Shown here in pieces: positions 1 to 8,516 of a DNA stretch of 64,000 bases. How positions within the stretch are numbered: the stretch's first letter is position 1; each line of letters opens with the position of its first letter. The stretch comes from Aquiflexum gelatinilyticum (lineage in GTDB: Bacteria; Bacteroidota; Bacteroidia; Cytophagales; Cyclobacteriaceae). Where the stretch lies: NCBI RefSeq assembly GCF_024741135.1, contig NZ_JANSUY010000004.1, forward strand, positions 62,001 through 126,000. The letters run 5' to 3'. The position numbers and the translations under genes were made by a program. The notes beneath the pieces are model-generated. The model had not been told where the DNA came from. It did no database searches and was given only the letters and a program-made list of their open reading frames with translations.

Positions 1-240
1 TCTAAAATCCCTGAAATTGGCCTGAATGAATGAAAAGCGGTCATCTTCTGGAGTGTTCTCTTCAGCATCTACATCTTGGTCAAATCCATACAAATGTCCT
101 TTTTCAAGATGCTTGAGTATTTCCTTCGAATGTCCGCCACCACCAAAAGTCAGGTCTATATAAATCCCATTGGGATTAATAGCCAATCCTTCAATGCAGG
201 GGCCAAGCATCACGGGAATATGATAAGGAAGGGCTGTCAT
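1..240 (-). CDS. rsmH: 16S rRNA (cytosine1402-N4)-methyltransferase RsmH, N-terminal fragment
   Basis: Only the first 80 codons are in the window; the gene runs off the left edge. RsmH methylates N4 of C1402 in 16S rRNA using S-adenosylmethionine. Reading leftwards from ATG at 240 gives MTALPYHIPVML, then the SAM-binding glycine loop in DLTFGGGGHS and the following GFDQD segment, all typical of the RsmH N-terminus. The start lies 2 bases after the mraZ stop, the usual mraZ-rsmH order at the head of the division and cell-wall cluster, so it should be co-transcribed with mraZ from the MraZ-box promoter. Identification rests on motifs and gene order. Confidence 0.93.
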   Translation of the reverse strand, partial: MTALPYHIPVMLGPCIEGLAINPNGIYIDLTFGGGGHSKEILKHLEKGHLYGFDQDVDAEENTPEDDRFSFIQANFRDFR

Positions 241-242
241 AG

Positions 243-683
243 TCAGGAAAGATATTGGTCCATCAAGCTCGACAGCTCATCCTGGTCTTTTATAGAATTT
301 TGACCGTATTTTTCAGGATTCCAGATTTCGATAAAAGAGCCATAACCCAATACAGTGGCGTCTTTATCAATGCCAGCCTTTTGTAGAAAAGTTTTGGGGA
401 TCAAAAAACGGCCTGCGCTGTCCAGCTCCACTTCAGTCATGCTTTCAAAAAATCCTCTCTTGATCCTTCTTTGGATAGGATCGCGGTCTGAAAGCGCATT
501 GATCTGATGTAAAAGTTTTTTAAACTCTACTTGGGTGTACAACGCAAGACATCCATCGTCTCCATGGCGTAAAATGAGGGTATCACCGTTGGAGTCAGGA
601 ATTGCCGCCTTCATTTTGGCAGGCAATGCCAGACGTCCTTTCGGATCCACCTTGCATTCATACAGACCGTTGAACATTCCCAT
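243..683 (-). CDS. mraZ: Transcriptional regulator MraZ
   Basis: 146 residues with two SpoVT/AbrB-like halves. The first carries the family signature YECKVDPKGRLALPAKMK (about residues 8-25), the second the degenerate repeat VELDSAGRFLIPKTFL. MraZ binds DNA as a ring-shaped oligomer and represses its own division-cluster operon. The start could be codon 1 or codon 3 (MGMF); codon 3 fits most homologues equally well. It sits directly upstream of rsmH. About 55 bases upstream of the start lie three 10-bp-spaced boxes of the MraZ operator type, which supports autoregulation. Confidence 0.96.
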   Translation of the reverse strand: MGMFNGLYECKVDPKGRLALPAKMKAAIPDSNGDTLILRHGDDGCLALYTQVEFKKLLHQINALSDRDPIQRRIKRGFFESMTEVELDSAGRFLIPKTFLQKAGIDKDATVLGYGSFIEIWNPEKYGQNSIKDQDELSSLMDQYLS

Positions 684-710
684 GGGCTTATCTTGGATTT
701 ACTACAAAGA

Positions 711-718
711 CAAAAGTA
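711..718 (-). promoter_or_regulatory. Putative -7 element of the mraZ promoter
   Basis: On the minus strand this reads TACTTTTG, a perfect match to the Bacteroidota -7 consensus TAnnTTTG. Transcription would start near 705, about 22 bases before the mraZ ATG. The MraZ boxes begin about 20 bases upstream. No strong -33 TTTG was seen at the ideal distance, so this is a pattern match only. Confidence 0.55.
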
Positions 719-737
719 AGAAAAGCAATTACACAAT

Positions 738-769
738 CCACCACTTTTCCCCACTTTTCTCCACTTTTT
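738..769 (-). promoter_or_regulatory. MraZ operator, three 10-bp boxes
   Basis: On the minus strand the repeated unit is AAAAGTGG followed by two variable bases. Copies are centred at 761, 751 and 741, spaced exactly 10 bp, with an extra GTGG at the proximal end. MraZ operators in other bacteria are short direct repeats with a TGGG or AAAGTGG core at one-turn spacing. The boxes cover roughly -33 to -64 relative to the predicted start near 705. Confidence 0.8.
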
Positions 770-1129
770 CTTAAAACTATTTAAAAGTTTGATTTATTAC
801 AATAAATGATCAAAAATTTCAGCCTTTTTTTATTTGGTGCTCAATGACTTGAGGTAAATCAGTCTACTAAAAAAACATCAAAAACAATTCAAAAATGAGG
901 TTTTTGATAAAAATGAAATGAAAAATAATCGAGATCAAATACACTTTTAGCATTTTGGGAGAAAAGTGGGGCAATTTCCCAAAGGTTTTGGTATTTCAGG
1001 AAAAATCCCCCAAGACAAAAGTCAATTTTTACGAAATGAACCTTTTGTCAAAAAAAAATCTTTACCACACAAAACCAGTAGGTTAATAGATTTTGATTTT
1101 ATTTGCACCAAAAAACTCCACAACTCATA

Positions 1130-2359
1130 ATGAAGCTACTTTCTGTTTTTACCCTTTCGGTTTCGGCTATTTTTCTTATTTCATGCGGAAACAAAAAAAC
1201 TGAAAATCCCAATCTCAAAGGCAAGTGGCATGCTGAGCTCGATCTTGGCGGTGACCTCCTTCCCTTTGAAATAGGATTTATTCAAAACGGTGAAAAATGG
1301 ACTATGGAAGCTTATCATGCAGAGGAAATTTTGACCTTTGATGAGGTGGCGGTTACCGGTGATTCTATCAAGGTTACAATGGGAACTTTTGATGCAGAGA
1401 TTCGGGCCAAAATCATGGAAAACGGGCTGATAGAAGGTATTTTTACCAAAAATTACGCAACCAATTATTTTGTCCCATTCAAAGCAAAAAAGACTGAAAA
1501 AAACAGGTTTGAAGTGACCGAAAAACCCACCGCTGATTTTTCAGGAAAGTGGAAAACAGAGTTTTTGGAAGCGGATGGAGATGTCTATCCCGCAGTTGGA
1601 ATCTTTACCCAAAAGGGAGATAAAATCACCGGCACATTCCTTACCAAACTAGGGGATTATCGGTACCTAGAAGGCAATGTTTCGGGCAATTCTTTTTACC
1701 TCAGCACCTTCGATGGGAATCATTTATTTCTGTTTTCCGGAGAACTTCAGGCTGATGGTTCGGTGACTGGACGCTTCCGCAGCGGCCCTAAATCGAAGGA
1801 AACTTTTCAGGCTATTCGGGATGAAAATTTTGAACTTCCCGATGCTTTTTCCCTCAATTACCTCAAAGAAGGTTATGATACTTTTTCATTCACATTCCCT
1901 GATGTAAATGGAAATCCTGTTTCCAATCAAGATGAGAAATTTAAAGATAAAGTGGTATTGGTGCAGATTTTTGGGACCTGGTGTCCAAACTGCGTCGATG
2001 AAACCAAGTTTTTGGGCCCTTGGTATGAAAAAAATAAAGACCGCGGTATTGAAATCATTGGTCTTGCATTCGAAAGCAAGCCCGAGTTTGACTATGCAAG
2101 CACAAGGGTAAAGAAAACAATCGACAGGCTGAATGCCAATTACACTTTTCTGATCGCAGGGGTCAGTGACAAGGAAAAGGCTTCAGAGGCCTTACCTGCT
2201 TTGAATGAAGTTCTGGCATTTCCTACCCTGATTTATATGGACAAAAAAGGAAAAGTCAGGAAGATACATACTGGATTTACTGGACCCGGTACGGGTGATT
2301 ACTATGACCGATGGGTTGCTGAACATGAAGCGATTGTGAAAGAATTGGTTGAGGAATAG
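1130..2359 (+). CDS. TlpA-like thioredoxin-domain lipoprotein
   Basis: 409 residues from ATG at 1130. An upstream in-frame TTG at 1103 is less likely because a clean lipoprotein signal starts at 1130: MKLLSVF, hydrophobic core, then ISCG with lipidated Cys19. Residues about 25-250 form a beta-rich region of the kind found in Bacteroidota TlpA-like proteins. The C-terminal half is a thioredoxin fold with the redox motif WCPNC (Cys285 and Cys288) after a VVLVQIFGTW strand. It should be a membrane-anchored periplasmic thiol-disulfide oxidoreductase. The partner is unknown. A role in cytochrome c thiol reduction is possible but the ccm genes are 30 kb away. Confidence 0.85.
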   Translation: MKLLSVFTLSVSAIFLISCGNKKTENPNLKGKWHAELDLGGDLLPFEIGFIQNGEKWTMEAYHAEEILTFDEVAVTGDSIKVTMGTFDAEIRAKIMENGLIEGIFTKNYATNYFVPFKAKKTEKNRFEVTEKPTADFSGKWKTEFLEADGDVYPAVGIFTQKGDKITGTFLTKLGDYRYLEGNVSGNSFYLSTFDGNHLFLFSGELQADGSVTGRFRSGPKSKETFQAIRDENFELPDAFSLNYLKEGYDTFSFTFPDVNGNPVSNQDEKFKDKVVLVQIFGTWCPNCVDETKFLGPWYEKNKDRGIEIIGLAFESKPEFDYASTRVKKTIDRLNANYTFLIAGVSDKEKASEALPALNEVLAFPTLIYMDKKGKVRKIHTGFTGPGTGDYYDRWVAEHEAIVKELVEE

Positions 2360-2424
2360 GTTGCAGTCGCAGTAGGCAGTTTTCAGTCACAGTAGACCGG
2401 GGAAATAAAATCTTTCGAGCTATG

Positions 2425-3399
2425 TTACTTCTTCCGCTCGATGGTGTACCTGACCAGACCTTCGAGTGAAGTCTTATATTCGGATTCAGGAAATTCGGTC
2501 AATAGTGTCATCGCCTCTTCGAAATACCTGTTCATGGCTTCATTTGCATAGGCCAAGCCGCCGGACTTTTTGACAAATTCAATGACTTCATTCACAGATT
2601 TTTTATCCTCGTTTTTATTGCGGACAAGGTAGATTATTTTCCTTTTGTCCAGCCAAGAGGCATTATTGAGGGCATAGATAAGGGGAAGCGTCATCTTTTT
2701 TTCTTTGATGTCAATACCCAAAGGTTTTCCGATCTCATCTTCTCCATAGTCAAAAAGGTCGTCTTTAATTTGAAATGCCATTCCGATTTTCTCTCCGAAA
2801 GTCCGCATCTTATCAATTATCTCTATTGCAGCCCCGGAAGTTGATGCCCCGACAGCACAACAGGAAGCGATCAAGCTCGCAGTTTTTTGACGGATGATGG
2901 TGTAATAGACTTCTTCGGTAATATCAAGTTTTCGTGATTTAGCCATTTGAAGCAATTCACCTTCAGACATTTCGCGTACGGCATTGGAGACGATTTTGAG
3001 CAGGTCAAAATCACCGTTGTCCACACTGAGCAACAGCCCTCTTGAAAGTAAATAGTCGCCTACTAGGACCGCTATCTTGTTTTTCCAAAGTGCATTGATA
3101 GAAAAAAATCCGCGACGATAGTTTGAATCGTCTACGACATCATCGTGAACAAGCGTAGCGGTATGCAAAAGTTCGATCAAAGCAGCTCCTCTATATGTGG
3201 ATTCAGTAATCCCACCGGTCATTCCCGCAGTCAAAAAAACAAACATAGGACGCATCTGCTTGCCTTTACGTCTGACTATGTAATTGGTGATATGGTCGAG
3301 AAGTTTGACTTTACTTTTCATAAAGTCACGGAATTTGATTTCAAATTCCTCCATCTCTGTGGCTATAGGTGCTTGAATCTGTTTGAGGTCAGGCTTCAT
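2425..3399 (-). CDS. Polyprenyl (trans-isoprenyl) diphosphate synthase
   Basis: 324 residues from Met at 3399 (MKPDLKQI); an in-frame start 6 codons upstream is possible. It condenses isopentenyl diphosphate onto an allylic primer to build a long all-trans prenyl chain, probably the menaquinone tail. Both aspartate-rich motifs are present: HDDVVDD (DDVVD at 86-90) and IKDDLFD (DDLFD at 213-217), with the KGKQMRP substrate-binding segment at 46-51 and the GD/LL helix between. Chain length cannot be read safely. The gene is monocistronic as far as seen, convergent with the TlpA-like gene and divergent from the acyltransferase. Confidence 0.93.
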   Translation of the reverse strand: MKPDLKQIQAPIATEMEEFEIKFRDFMKSKVKLLDHITNYIVRRKGKQMRPMFVFLTAGMTGGITESTYRGAALIELLHTATLVHDDVVDDSNYRRGFFSINALWKNKIAVLVGDYLLSRGLLLSVDNGDFDLLKIVSNAVREMSEGELLQMAKSRKLDITEEVYYTIIRQKTASLIASCCAVGASTSGAAIEIIDKMRTFGEKIGMAFQIKDDLFDYGEDEIGKPLGIDIKEKKMTLPLIYALNNASWLDKRKIIYLVRNKNEDKKSVNEVIEFVKKSGGLAYANEAMNRYFEEAMTLLTEFPESEYKTSLEGLVRYTIERKK

Positions 3400-3578
3400 A
3401 AAACAATGCTGCTGCAATAATACAATGGATTCTTAGCAGCACAAAACCCATGATGAAATATTACCAAACAAACTGCCCCGAGTTAAAATCGTTTTGGCTA
3501 TTCCACTTTTTTTCTTTGTCCCTTCAAAATCGGATTATAAACGCCCAAATCTGCGTGTACCAACGTGGTGATTTTTGT

Positions 3579-3586
3579 TATCTTTG
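3579..3586 (+). promoter_or_regulatory. Putative -7 promoter element of the acyltransferase gene
   Basis: TATCTTTG matches TAnnTTTG exactly. It lies inside the longest possible reading frame of the acyltransferase, and transcription from it would begin near 3593. That argues for a later translation start (TTG at 3612). No good -33 element was seen. Confidence 0.4.
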
Positions 3587-3611
3587 CTATCCATCCAAAA
3601 TAGAAAATCAC

Positions 3612-5309
3612 TTGGCTGATACTTATATCAAACACAAATACGAACCAATCCTTCCAAAAAAGGATGAATGGCCCGTTGTAAAACTCAGCAAAAACAGGAA
3701 GGATTTTGTAAGGAAAGTGGCTGATGCCAGCAAAACATCAGTCCTAGAAATTACCGCAGAAAATATGGATTTGCTCAGGGAGGAGTTGGAAACAACCCTT
3801 TACCGTGAAAAACTGAGGATGAAGCAAAACCCTTGGGCTGTGGATCCGGATGATGAAAAAGAATTTTGGGGAAAAGTAAAATCCAGCCTCGTCCAACTCA
3901 GCGCCGACAGCAGTCTGACCAAAACCCAAAAGAAGAAAAAATACCTCGAAATCCTCGACGACATTACCATGCGGTATTCGGAGGAAATCGCAAGTAATTT
4001 TGTCCATACACATTATAAGGTCACAAGGAGGATTGTTACTTTTGGATTTTCACGTCTGCTGAATGCCGCAAGGGTCAAGGGATTTAAATCAATATTCAGC
4101 AACCAATTTAGCCTTCAGGACAAAATCCAGATTGTAGGGGAGACAGATCAGATCAGAGAACTTGCTTCAAAGGGAACGATCGTGATGGTTCCTACCCATT
4201 TTTCCAATCTAGACAGCATTTTGATCGGGTGGATTATTTCCGTTTTGGGCTTGCCGCCCTTCATCTATGGAGCCGGATTGAACCTTTTCAACATCAGTAT
4301 TTTTGCCTACTTCATGAATGCCCTTGGCGCCTATAAAGTTGACCGAAGGAAGAAAAACCTGATTTATCTTGAAACATTAAAAACATATTCTTCAGAAGCA
4401 TTGCAGTTTGGCGTACATAGTCTTTTCTTTCCCGGAGGTACGCGTTCGAGAAGCGGAATGATTGAGAAAAAACTCAAACTCGGTTTGTTGAGTACCGCGG
4501 TGGAAGCCCAAAGAGCAAATTTTGAAAAAGGCGAAGATGATGTAATTGGAAAGATTTTCATTGTCCCTGTCACGATCAACTACCACTTCGTTCTAGAGGC
4601 ACCAAGTCTTATCCAGGAACACCTGGCTTTGACAGGTCAGGAACGCTATTATAAGGAGTCTGACGAGTTTTCCACCTCCTACAAAATCTCTAAATTCCTG
4701 GTCAAGTTCTTTACAAAAGGTTCAGACATTTCTGTTTCTGTCGGGAAGGCCTTGGATGTATTGGGCAACTATGTGGACAACGAAGGAAACAGCATAGACC
4801 GAAATGGAAGAAAAATAGATACTAAAGATTACTTCCTTTATAATGGAAAAGTCACCGTGGATGCCCAAAGGGAGGAAGAATACACCTACCATCTTGGAAA
4901 ACGTATCGTTGAGGAATTTCACAAAATCAACAGGGTCTTCAGTTCTCATCTCGTTGCATTTACTGCTTTTCAGATGATCAAAAGAGAAAATAAAAAAATG
5001 GATCTCTACAACCTTCTCAGGTTACCTGAAGAAGATGTGGTGATCATTTACAATGAATTCAAAGAAGAATGTCAAAAAGTACTGGACAAAATCCAAGAAC
5101 TGGAAGCTGAGTCAAAAGTTCAGATCGCTCCCCATATGAAAATGGATATTGACAGCATCATTGACCATGGATTGGCTAACGTCGGAATGTACCATGCCAA
5201 GAGACCATTAGTCAAAAACAGCATGGGGAATATTGAAACCCAAGATTTGAACCTATTGTATTATTACCACAACAGACTTCATGGATATGACCTCGAAAAA
5301 CTCTTCTAA
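3612..5309 (+). CDS. Glycerol-3-phosphate / lysophosphatidate acyltransferase (PlsB/PlsC-like)
   Basis: The open frame reaches back to ATG 3450, but its first 54 codons are not protein-like (several Cys, aromatic runs) and contain a promoter match, so TTG at 3612 (LADTYIKH) is proposed; the protein is then 565 residues. Acyltransferase motif I is THFSNLD (HX4D, His codon at 4197). The glycine motif is FFPGGTRSRSG, a FPEGTRS variant in which Gly replaces the usual Glu. The long N- and C-terminal helical arms resemble PlsB-type enzymes more than short PlsC. It overlaps gpsA by 29 bases, and GpsA makes glycerol-3-phosphate, supporting a role in the first acylation of phospholipid synthesis. The position acylated and the donor are not shown by the sequence. 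Confidence 0.82.
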   Translation: MADTYIKHKYEPILPKKDEWPVVKLSKNRKDFVRKVADASKTSVLEITAENMDLLREELETTLYREKLRMKQNPWAVDPDDEKEFWGKVKSSLVQLSADSSLTKTQKKKKYLEILDDITMRYSEEIASNFVHTHYKVTRRIVTFGFSRLLNAARVKGFKSIFSNQFSLQDKIQIVGETDQIRELASKGTIVMVPTHFSNLDSILIGWIISVLGLPPFIYGAGLNLFNISIFAYFMNALGAYKVDRRKKNLIYLETLKTYSSEALQFGVHSLFFPGGTRSRSGMIEKKLKLGLLSTAVEAQRANFEKGEDDVIGKIFIVPVTINYHFVLEAPSLIQEHLALTGQERYYKESDEFSTSYKISKFLVKFFTKGSDISVSVGKALDVLGNYVDNEGNSIDRNGRKIDTKDYFLYNGKVTVDAQREEEYTYHLGKRIVEEFHKINRVFSSHLVAFTAFQMIKRENKKMDLYNLLRLPEEDVVIIYNEFKEECQKVLDKIQELEAESKVQIAPHMKMDIDSIIDHGLANVGMYHAKRPLVKNSMGNIETQDLNLLYYYHNRLHGYDLEKLF

Positions 5310-6345
5310 AGAAAAATCAGTCGGTGTCGTGGGCATGGGAAGCTTTGGTACTGCCATCGCCAATATTCTGGCAGAGAAAAGCAAAGTCATTGCATATGTA
5401 AGAAGGTCCGAAGTGGTCGATGAAATCAACCAGAAACATACCGTCGACGGTGCTGAGATAAACTCTGAAATATTTGCGACCCAAGACCCGGAATATTTGT
5501 GCAAAGCGTGTAATACCATTTTTTTTATGGTTCCTTCTTCAGCCTTTCAGGAAGTAATCCGCTCTTTTTCTCCTTTTTTATATCCCTACCACCTGATCAT
5601 TCATGGCACAAAGGGACTTTGCCTAAACCTTCCAAAGGGGAAAACCCTAGAGGAAATGGGGAAAATAAGTAGGGAAAATATCCTTACCATGAGCGAGGTC
5701 ATCATGAAGGAAACTGTTGTAGTTAGAGTCGGATGTCTTGCGGGCCCCAACCTGGCGAGGGAACTTTATCTCGGTCAGCCGGGCGCCACCGTGGTAGCCA
5801 GCAAATATAACGAAGTGATATTGGAGGGACAGCGGTTGCTCCGTACAGATAAATTTCAAGTCTATGGCAATTCTGACATTGTCGGAGTCGAGCTAAGCGG
5901 TGTGCTCAAAAATATCATCGCTATCGCAGCAGGCGCCCTTGCAGGAATGGGTTTGGGAGAAAATGCAAAAGGACTTCTGATTTCACGAGGTATGGTGGAA
6001 CTGGTGTACCTTGGGAATGCCCTTGGAGGAAGTCTGAAATCTTTTATCGGCCTGGCTGGAATCGGGGACCTTGTGACTACCTGCAATTCTACCTTGTCAA
6101 GAAACTACACCGTTGGATTTAGATTGGCAAAGGGAGAGAAACTCGACGATATCCTGAATACCATGGAGGAAGTAGCAGAAGGTGTCAATACCATCAAACT
6201 CATCAAAGCCTTTGTGGAGGGAACTGGAATGCGGGCGCCCATCACGGAAAACCTATATAAAGTCCTCTTTGAAGACCTCAAGATTGAAGATGCTTTACAA
6301 TACCTGATGAAATATCCGTTTAGCGTGGATGTGGATTTCTTGTAG
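5281..6345 (+). CDS. gpsA: NAD(P)+-dependent glycerol-3-phosphate dehydrogenase
   Basis: 354 residues. GpsA reduces dihydroxyacetone phosphate to sn-glycerol-3-phosphate for phospholipid synthesis in the cytoplasm. The Rossmann loop is GVVGMGSFG (residues 15-23). The catalytic-lysine region reads ELSGVLKNIIAIAAG, and the substrate region is GLAGIGDLVTTC followed by S-L-SRN, all family hallmarks. ATG at 5281 or 5287 is possible, both inside the end of the acyltransferase gene, so translation is probably coupled. The internal segment around residues 120-150 is somewhat longer than in E. coli GpsA. Confidence 0.96.
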   Translation: MDMTSKNSSKEKSVGVVGMGSFGTAIANILAEKSKVIAYVRRSEVVDEINQKHTVDGAEINSEIFATQDPEYLCKACNTIFFMVPSSAFQEVIRSFSPFLYPYHLIIHGTKGLCLNLPKGKTLEEMGKISRENILTMSEVIMKETVVVRVGCLAGPNLARELYLGQPGATVVASKYNEVILEGQRLLRTDKFQVYGNSDIVGVELSGVLKNIIAIAAGALAGMGLGENAKGLLISRGMVELVYLGNALGGSLKSFIGLAGIGDLVTTCNSTLSRNYTVGFRLAKGEKLDDILNTMEEVAEGVNTIKLIKAFVEGTGMRAPITENLYKVLFEDLKIEDALQYLMKYPFSVDVDFL

Positions 6346-6450
6346 AATTTGGTTATTGTTTAAGTGGTTATTTGATTTATTGTTTATTTGTTTATTTGTG
6401 GAGCTGAATCAGGAGGGGATTAGGAAAGTAAACAACCAAAAGAAAGCAAA

Positions 6451-7740
6451 TTGACAAATTCTCCCACAACACTCAAGCGCGGCATCCAAAGATGGGATTT
6501 GGTTTTCCTGATTATTAATTCTGTCATCGGAGCGGGGATTTTCGCATTGCCTGCCAAAGTTTTTGCGCTTTCAGGAGTATACTCCATTTTGGCCTTTGTG
6601 GTCTGTGCCTTGGTGATGGCTGTTTTGATTTTGGTCTTTGCAGAAGTCAGTTCACGTTTTGAACAGACGGGTGGGCCTTACCTTTATGTTTACACTGCTT
6701 TTGGGCCTGTTCCCGCCTTTATTATAGGTTGGCTGCTGATGCTGACGAGGCTTTTTAGCTATGCCACCCTGATAAATCTGATGGTGCTATACCTTTCATT
6801 TTTCTCTGACAAGTTCAATCAACCCGAAATAAGAATTGCCATTATCATCTTCATCACTGCTGTAATTGCCTATTTCAATTGGATTGGGGTAAAAAATACC
6901 GCTAGGGTAAGTAATGTACTAACAGTGGCAAAGCTTTTTCCCTTAGCCATATTTATCATCGTAGGATTATTTTACATTGATTTTGATCTGATGAAAGGCC
7001 ATCCTATTCCTACCTTGAAGGATTTTTCTGCCTCAACCTTATTGTTGGTTTTTGCTTTCGGGGGGTTTGAGGCCGGCTTGGTCAATAGCGGCGAGATTGT
7101 GAATCCCAGAAAAAACCTGCCCTTTGGATTATTGACAGCAGCAGCAGTCATCGCCGGATTTTATATCTTGATCCAGATAGTTTCTATTGGAACACTTCCT
7201 GATTTGGCTTCTTCCGAAAAACCCCTTGCCGATGCAGCTTCAATATTTATGGGTTGGTATGGAGGGCTTTTCATTACGGTCGGAGCTGTGATTTCGATTT
7301 TGGGAACACTGAATGTCCAGATCTTGAGTGGATCGAGATTGCCTTTTGCACTCAGTCAAGAAGATCAATTGCCAAAATTATTCGGAAAAATCCATCCAAA
7401 ATTTGCTACTCCATATGTCTCTATTTTGTTTTTCTCAGCCTTGGTAGCTTTTGTGGCCATAGTATGGGGATTTATGAGTTCATTAGCTGTTTCGGTAATT
7501 TCACGGCTGATTTTGTATGCTTTGGTCTGTGCTTCCTTGATCAAGCTTAGAAAAATCAATCCCGAAGGCGAATTTTTCAAAATCCCATTTGGTAATTACT
7601 TTGCCATAGCCGGGATAGGTGCTACGCTTTGGCTGCTTTCAGGTACCAAATCAGAAGAAATTTGGGATACTGTTCTTTGGACAACTTTAGGATTATTGAT
7701 TTTTGGGATCCATTCTGTTGCCAAAAATATTTCTAAATAA
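6451..7740 (+). CDS. APC-family amino acid permease
   Basis: 429 residues from a TTG start at 6451; no ATG occurs near the expected N-terminus. About 12 membrane segments are visible. TM1 has the family signature INSVIGAGIFALPAKV (about residues 22-37), which is the unwound substrate-binding helix of APC transporters. A later segment reads FAFGGFEAGLVNSGEIVNP, typical of TM6 and the following loop. It probably imports amino acids by cation symport; the substrate is unknown. The gene stands 105 bases after gpsA, behind a low-complexity TTTATTTG spacer, so it need not share an operon. Confidence 0.88.
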   Translation: MTNSPTTLKRGIQRWDLVFLIINSVIGAGIFALPAKVFALSGVYSILAFVVCALVMAVLILVFAEVSSRFEQTGGPYLYVYTAFGPVPAFIIGWLLMLTRLFSYATLINLMVLYLSFFSDKFNQPEIRIAIIIFITAVIAYFNWIGVKNTARVSNVLTVAKLFPLAIFIIVGLFYIDFDLMKGHPIPTLKDFSASTLLLVFAFGGFEAGLVNSGEIVNPRKNLPFGLLTAAAVIAGFYILIQIVSIGTLPDLASSEKPLADAASIFMGWYGGLFITVGAVISILGTLNVQILSGSRLPFALSQEDQLPKLFGKIHPKFATPYVSILFFSALVAFVAIVWGFMSSLAVSVISRLILYALVCASLIKLRKINPEGEFFKIPFGNYFAIAGIGATLWLLSGTKSEEIWDTVLWTTLGLLIFGIHSVAKNISK

Positions 7741-7818
7741 TACCGAATTAATCATACTTAAATTATTTGATTTAATTTTAGTTTTAGATATTTGTTTTAA
7801 GCCAAAAAAATTTGATAT

Positions 7819-8499
7819 ATGAAAAAAATCTACACAACACTTATTATTGTTTCCTGCATGATTTCCATGTCATTTGCCCAAAACAAAACAGTGACAAAAG
7901 AAGGCAAGCCTTATTTCACTTCAGGTGGGGAATGGATCTTTTCTACAGGAACGTTACAAAACAACAACAATGTTTTGAGGTTTTCTCCGGTGATTAACCT
8001 TCAGACACTTCTTAACTTTGACCAAAGTGAATCTTTTGGATGGTTTACAGGAGTCAATATCCGCAACGTGGGTTTTATATTTGACGAATCCGCTTCTGTC
8101 AGGAAGAAAGTGAGAAATTATAATTTGGGTATTCCCATAGGGATCAAATTGGGACACATGGAGGACCGGTTTTTCTTTGCAGGGTACGAACTCGAGATTG
8201 CCATGAATTACCGTGAGCGAACTTTTGTCGATGAAAAGAGGACTGAAAGATTCAGTGTATGGTTCAGTGACAGGGTCAATACATTGCAGCATGCTCTGTT
8301 CATCGGCTATACATTACCAAAGGGAACAAGTATCAAAGCAAAGTATTATCTGAATACTTTCTTCAATAGAAACTTTACAGCTTCAGATGGAAATGGTGGC
8401 ACCTTCCAACCTTACGCAGGATTAGACGCCAACATCTTTTATGTTTCTCTGAATTTTGACTTGTTCAAAAAATGGGAGTTGATTGATTTTGAGGATTGA
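7819..8499 (+). CDS. Outer-membrane beta-barrel protein, function unknown
   Basis: 226 residues. The N-terminus is a signal peptide (MKKIYTTLIIVS..SFAQ, cleavage near residue 20). The mature part alternates aromatic and polar residues in short strands (WFTGVNIRNVGF, FFAGYELEIAMNY, NIFYVSLNFDL), the pattern of a small outer-membrane barrel. No enzymatic motif is seen. It is 78 bases after the APC permease and convergent with the large FG-GAP lipoprotein gene. Confidence 0.7.
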   Translation: MKKIYTTLIIVSCMISMSFAQNKTVTKEGKPYFTSGGEWIFSTGTLQNNNNVLRFSPVINLQTLLNFDQSESFGWFTGVNIRNVGFIFDESASVRKKVRNYNLGIPIGIKLGHMEDRFFFAGYELEIAMNYRERTFVDEKRTERFSVWFSDRVNTLQHALFIGYTLPKGTSIKAKYYLNTFFNRNFTASDGNGGTFQPYAGLDANIFYVSLNFDLFKKWELIDFED

Positions 8500-8516
8500 T
8501 ACTTCGGAAATCAATT

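Larger units (their letters stand above)
684..1129. other. Divergent intergenic region between mraZ and the TlpA-like gene
   Basis: This AT-rich 446-base spacer holds the mraZ promoter and operator near its left end. Another GAAAAGTGGGG match lies near 960, isolated and without 10-bp partners, so it was not counted as a MraZ box. No convincing ORF or structured RNA was seen. Confidence 0.6.

Noticed and set aside
960-972. Second MraZ operator near 960
   Set aside because: A single GAAAAGTGGGG without 10-bp-spaced partners; expected by chance in AT-rich DNA.
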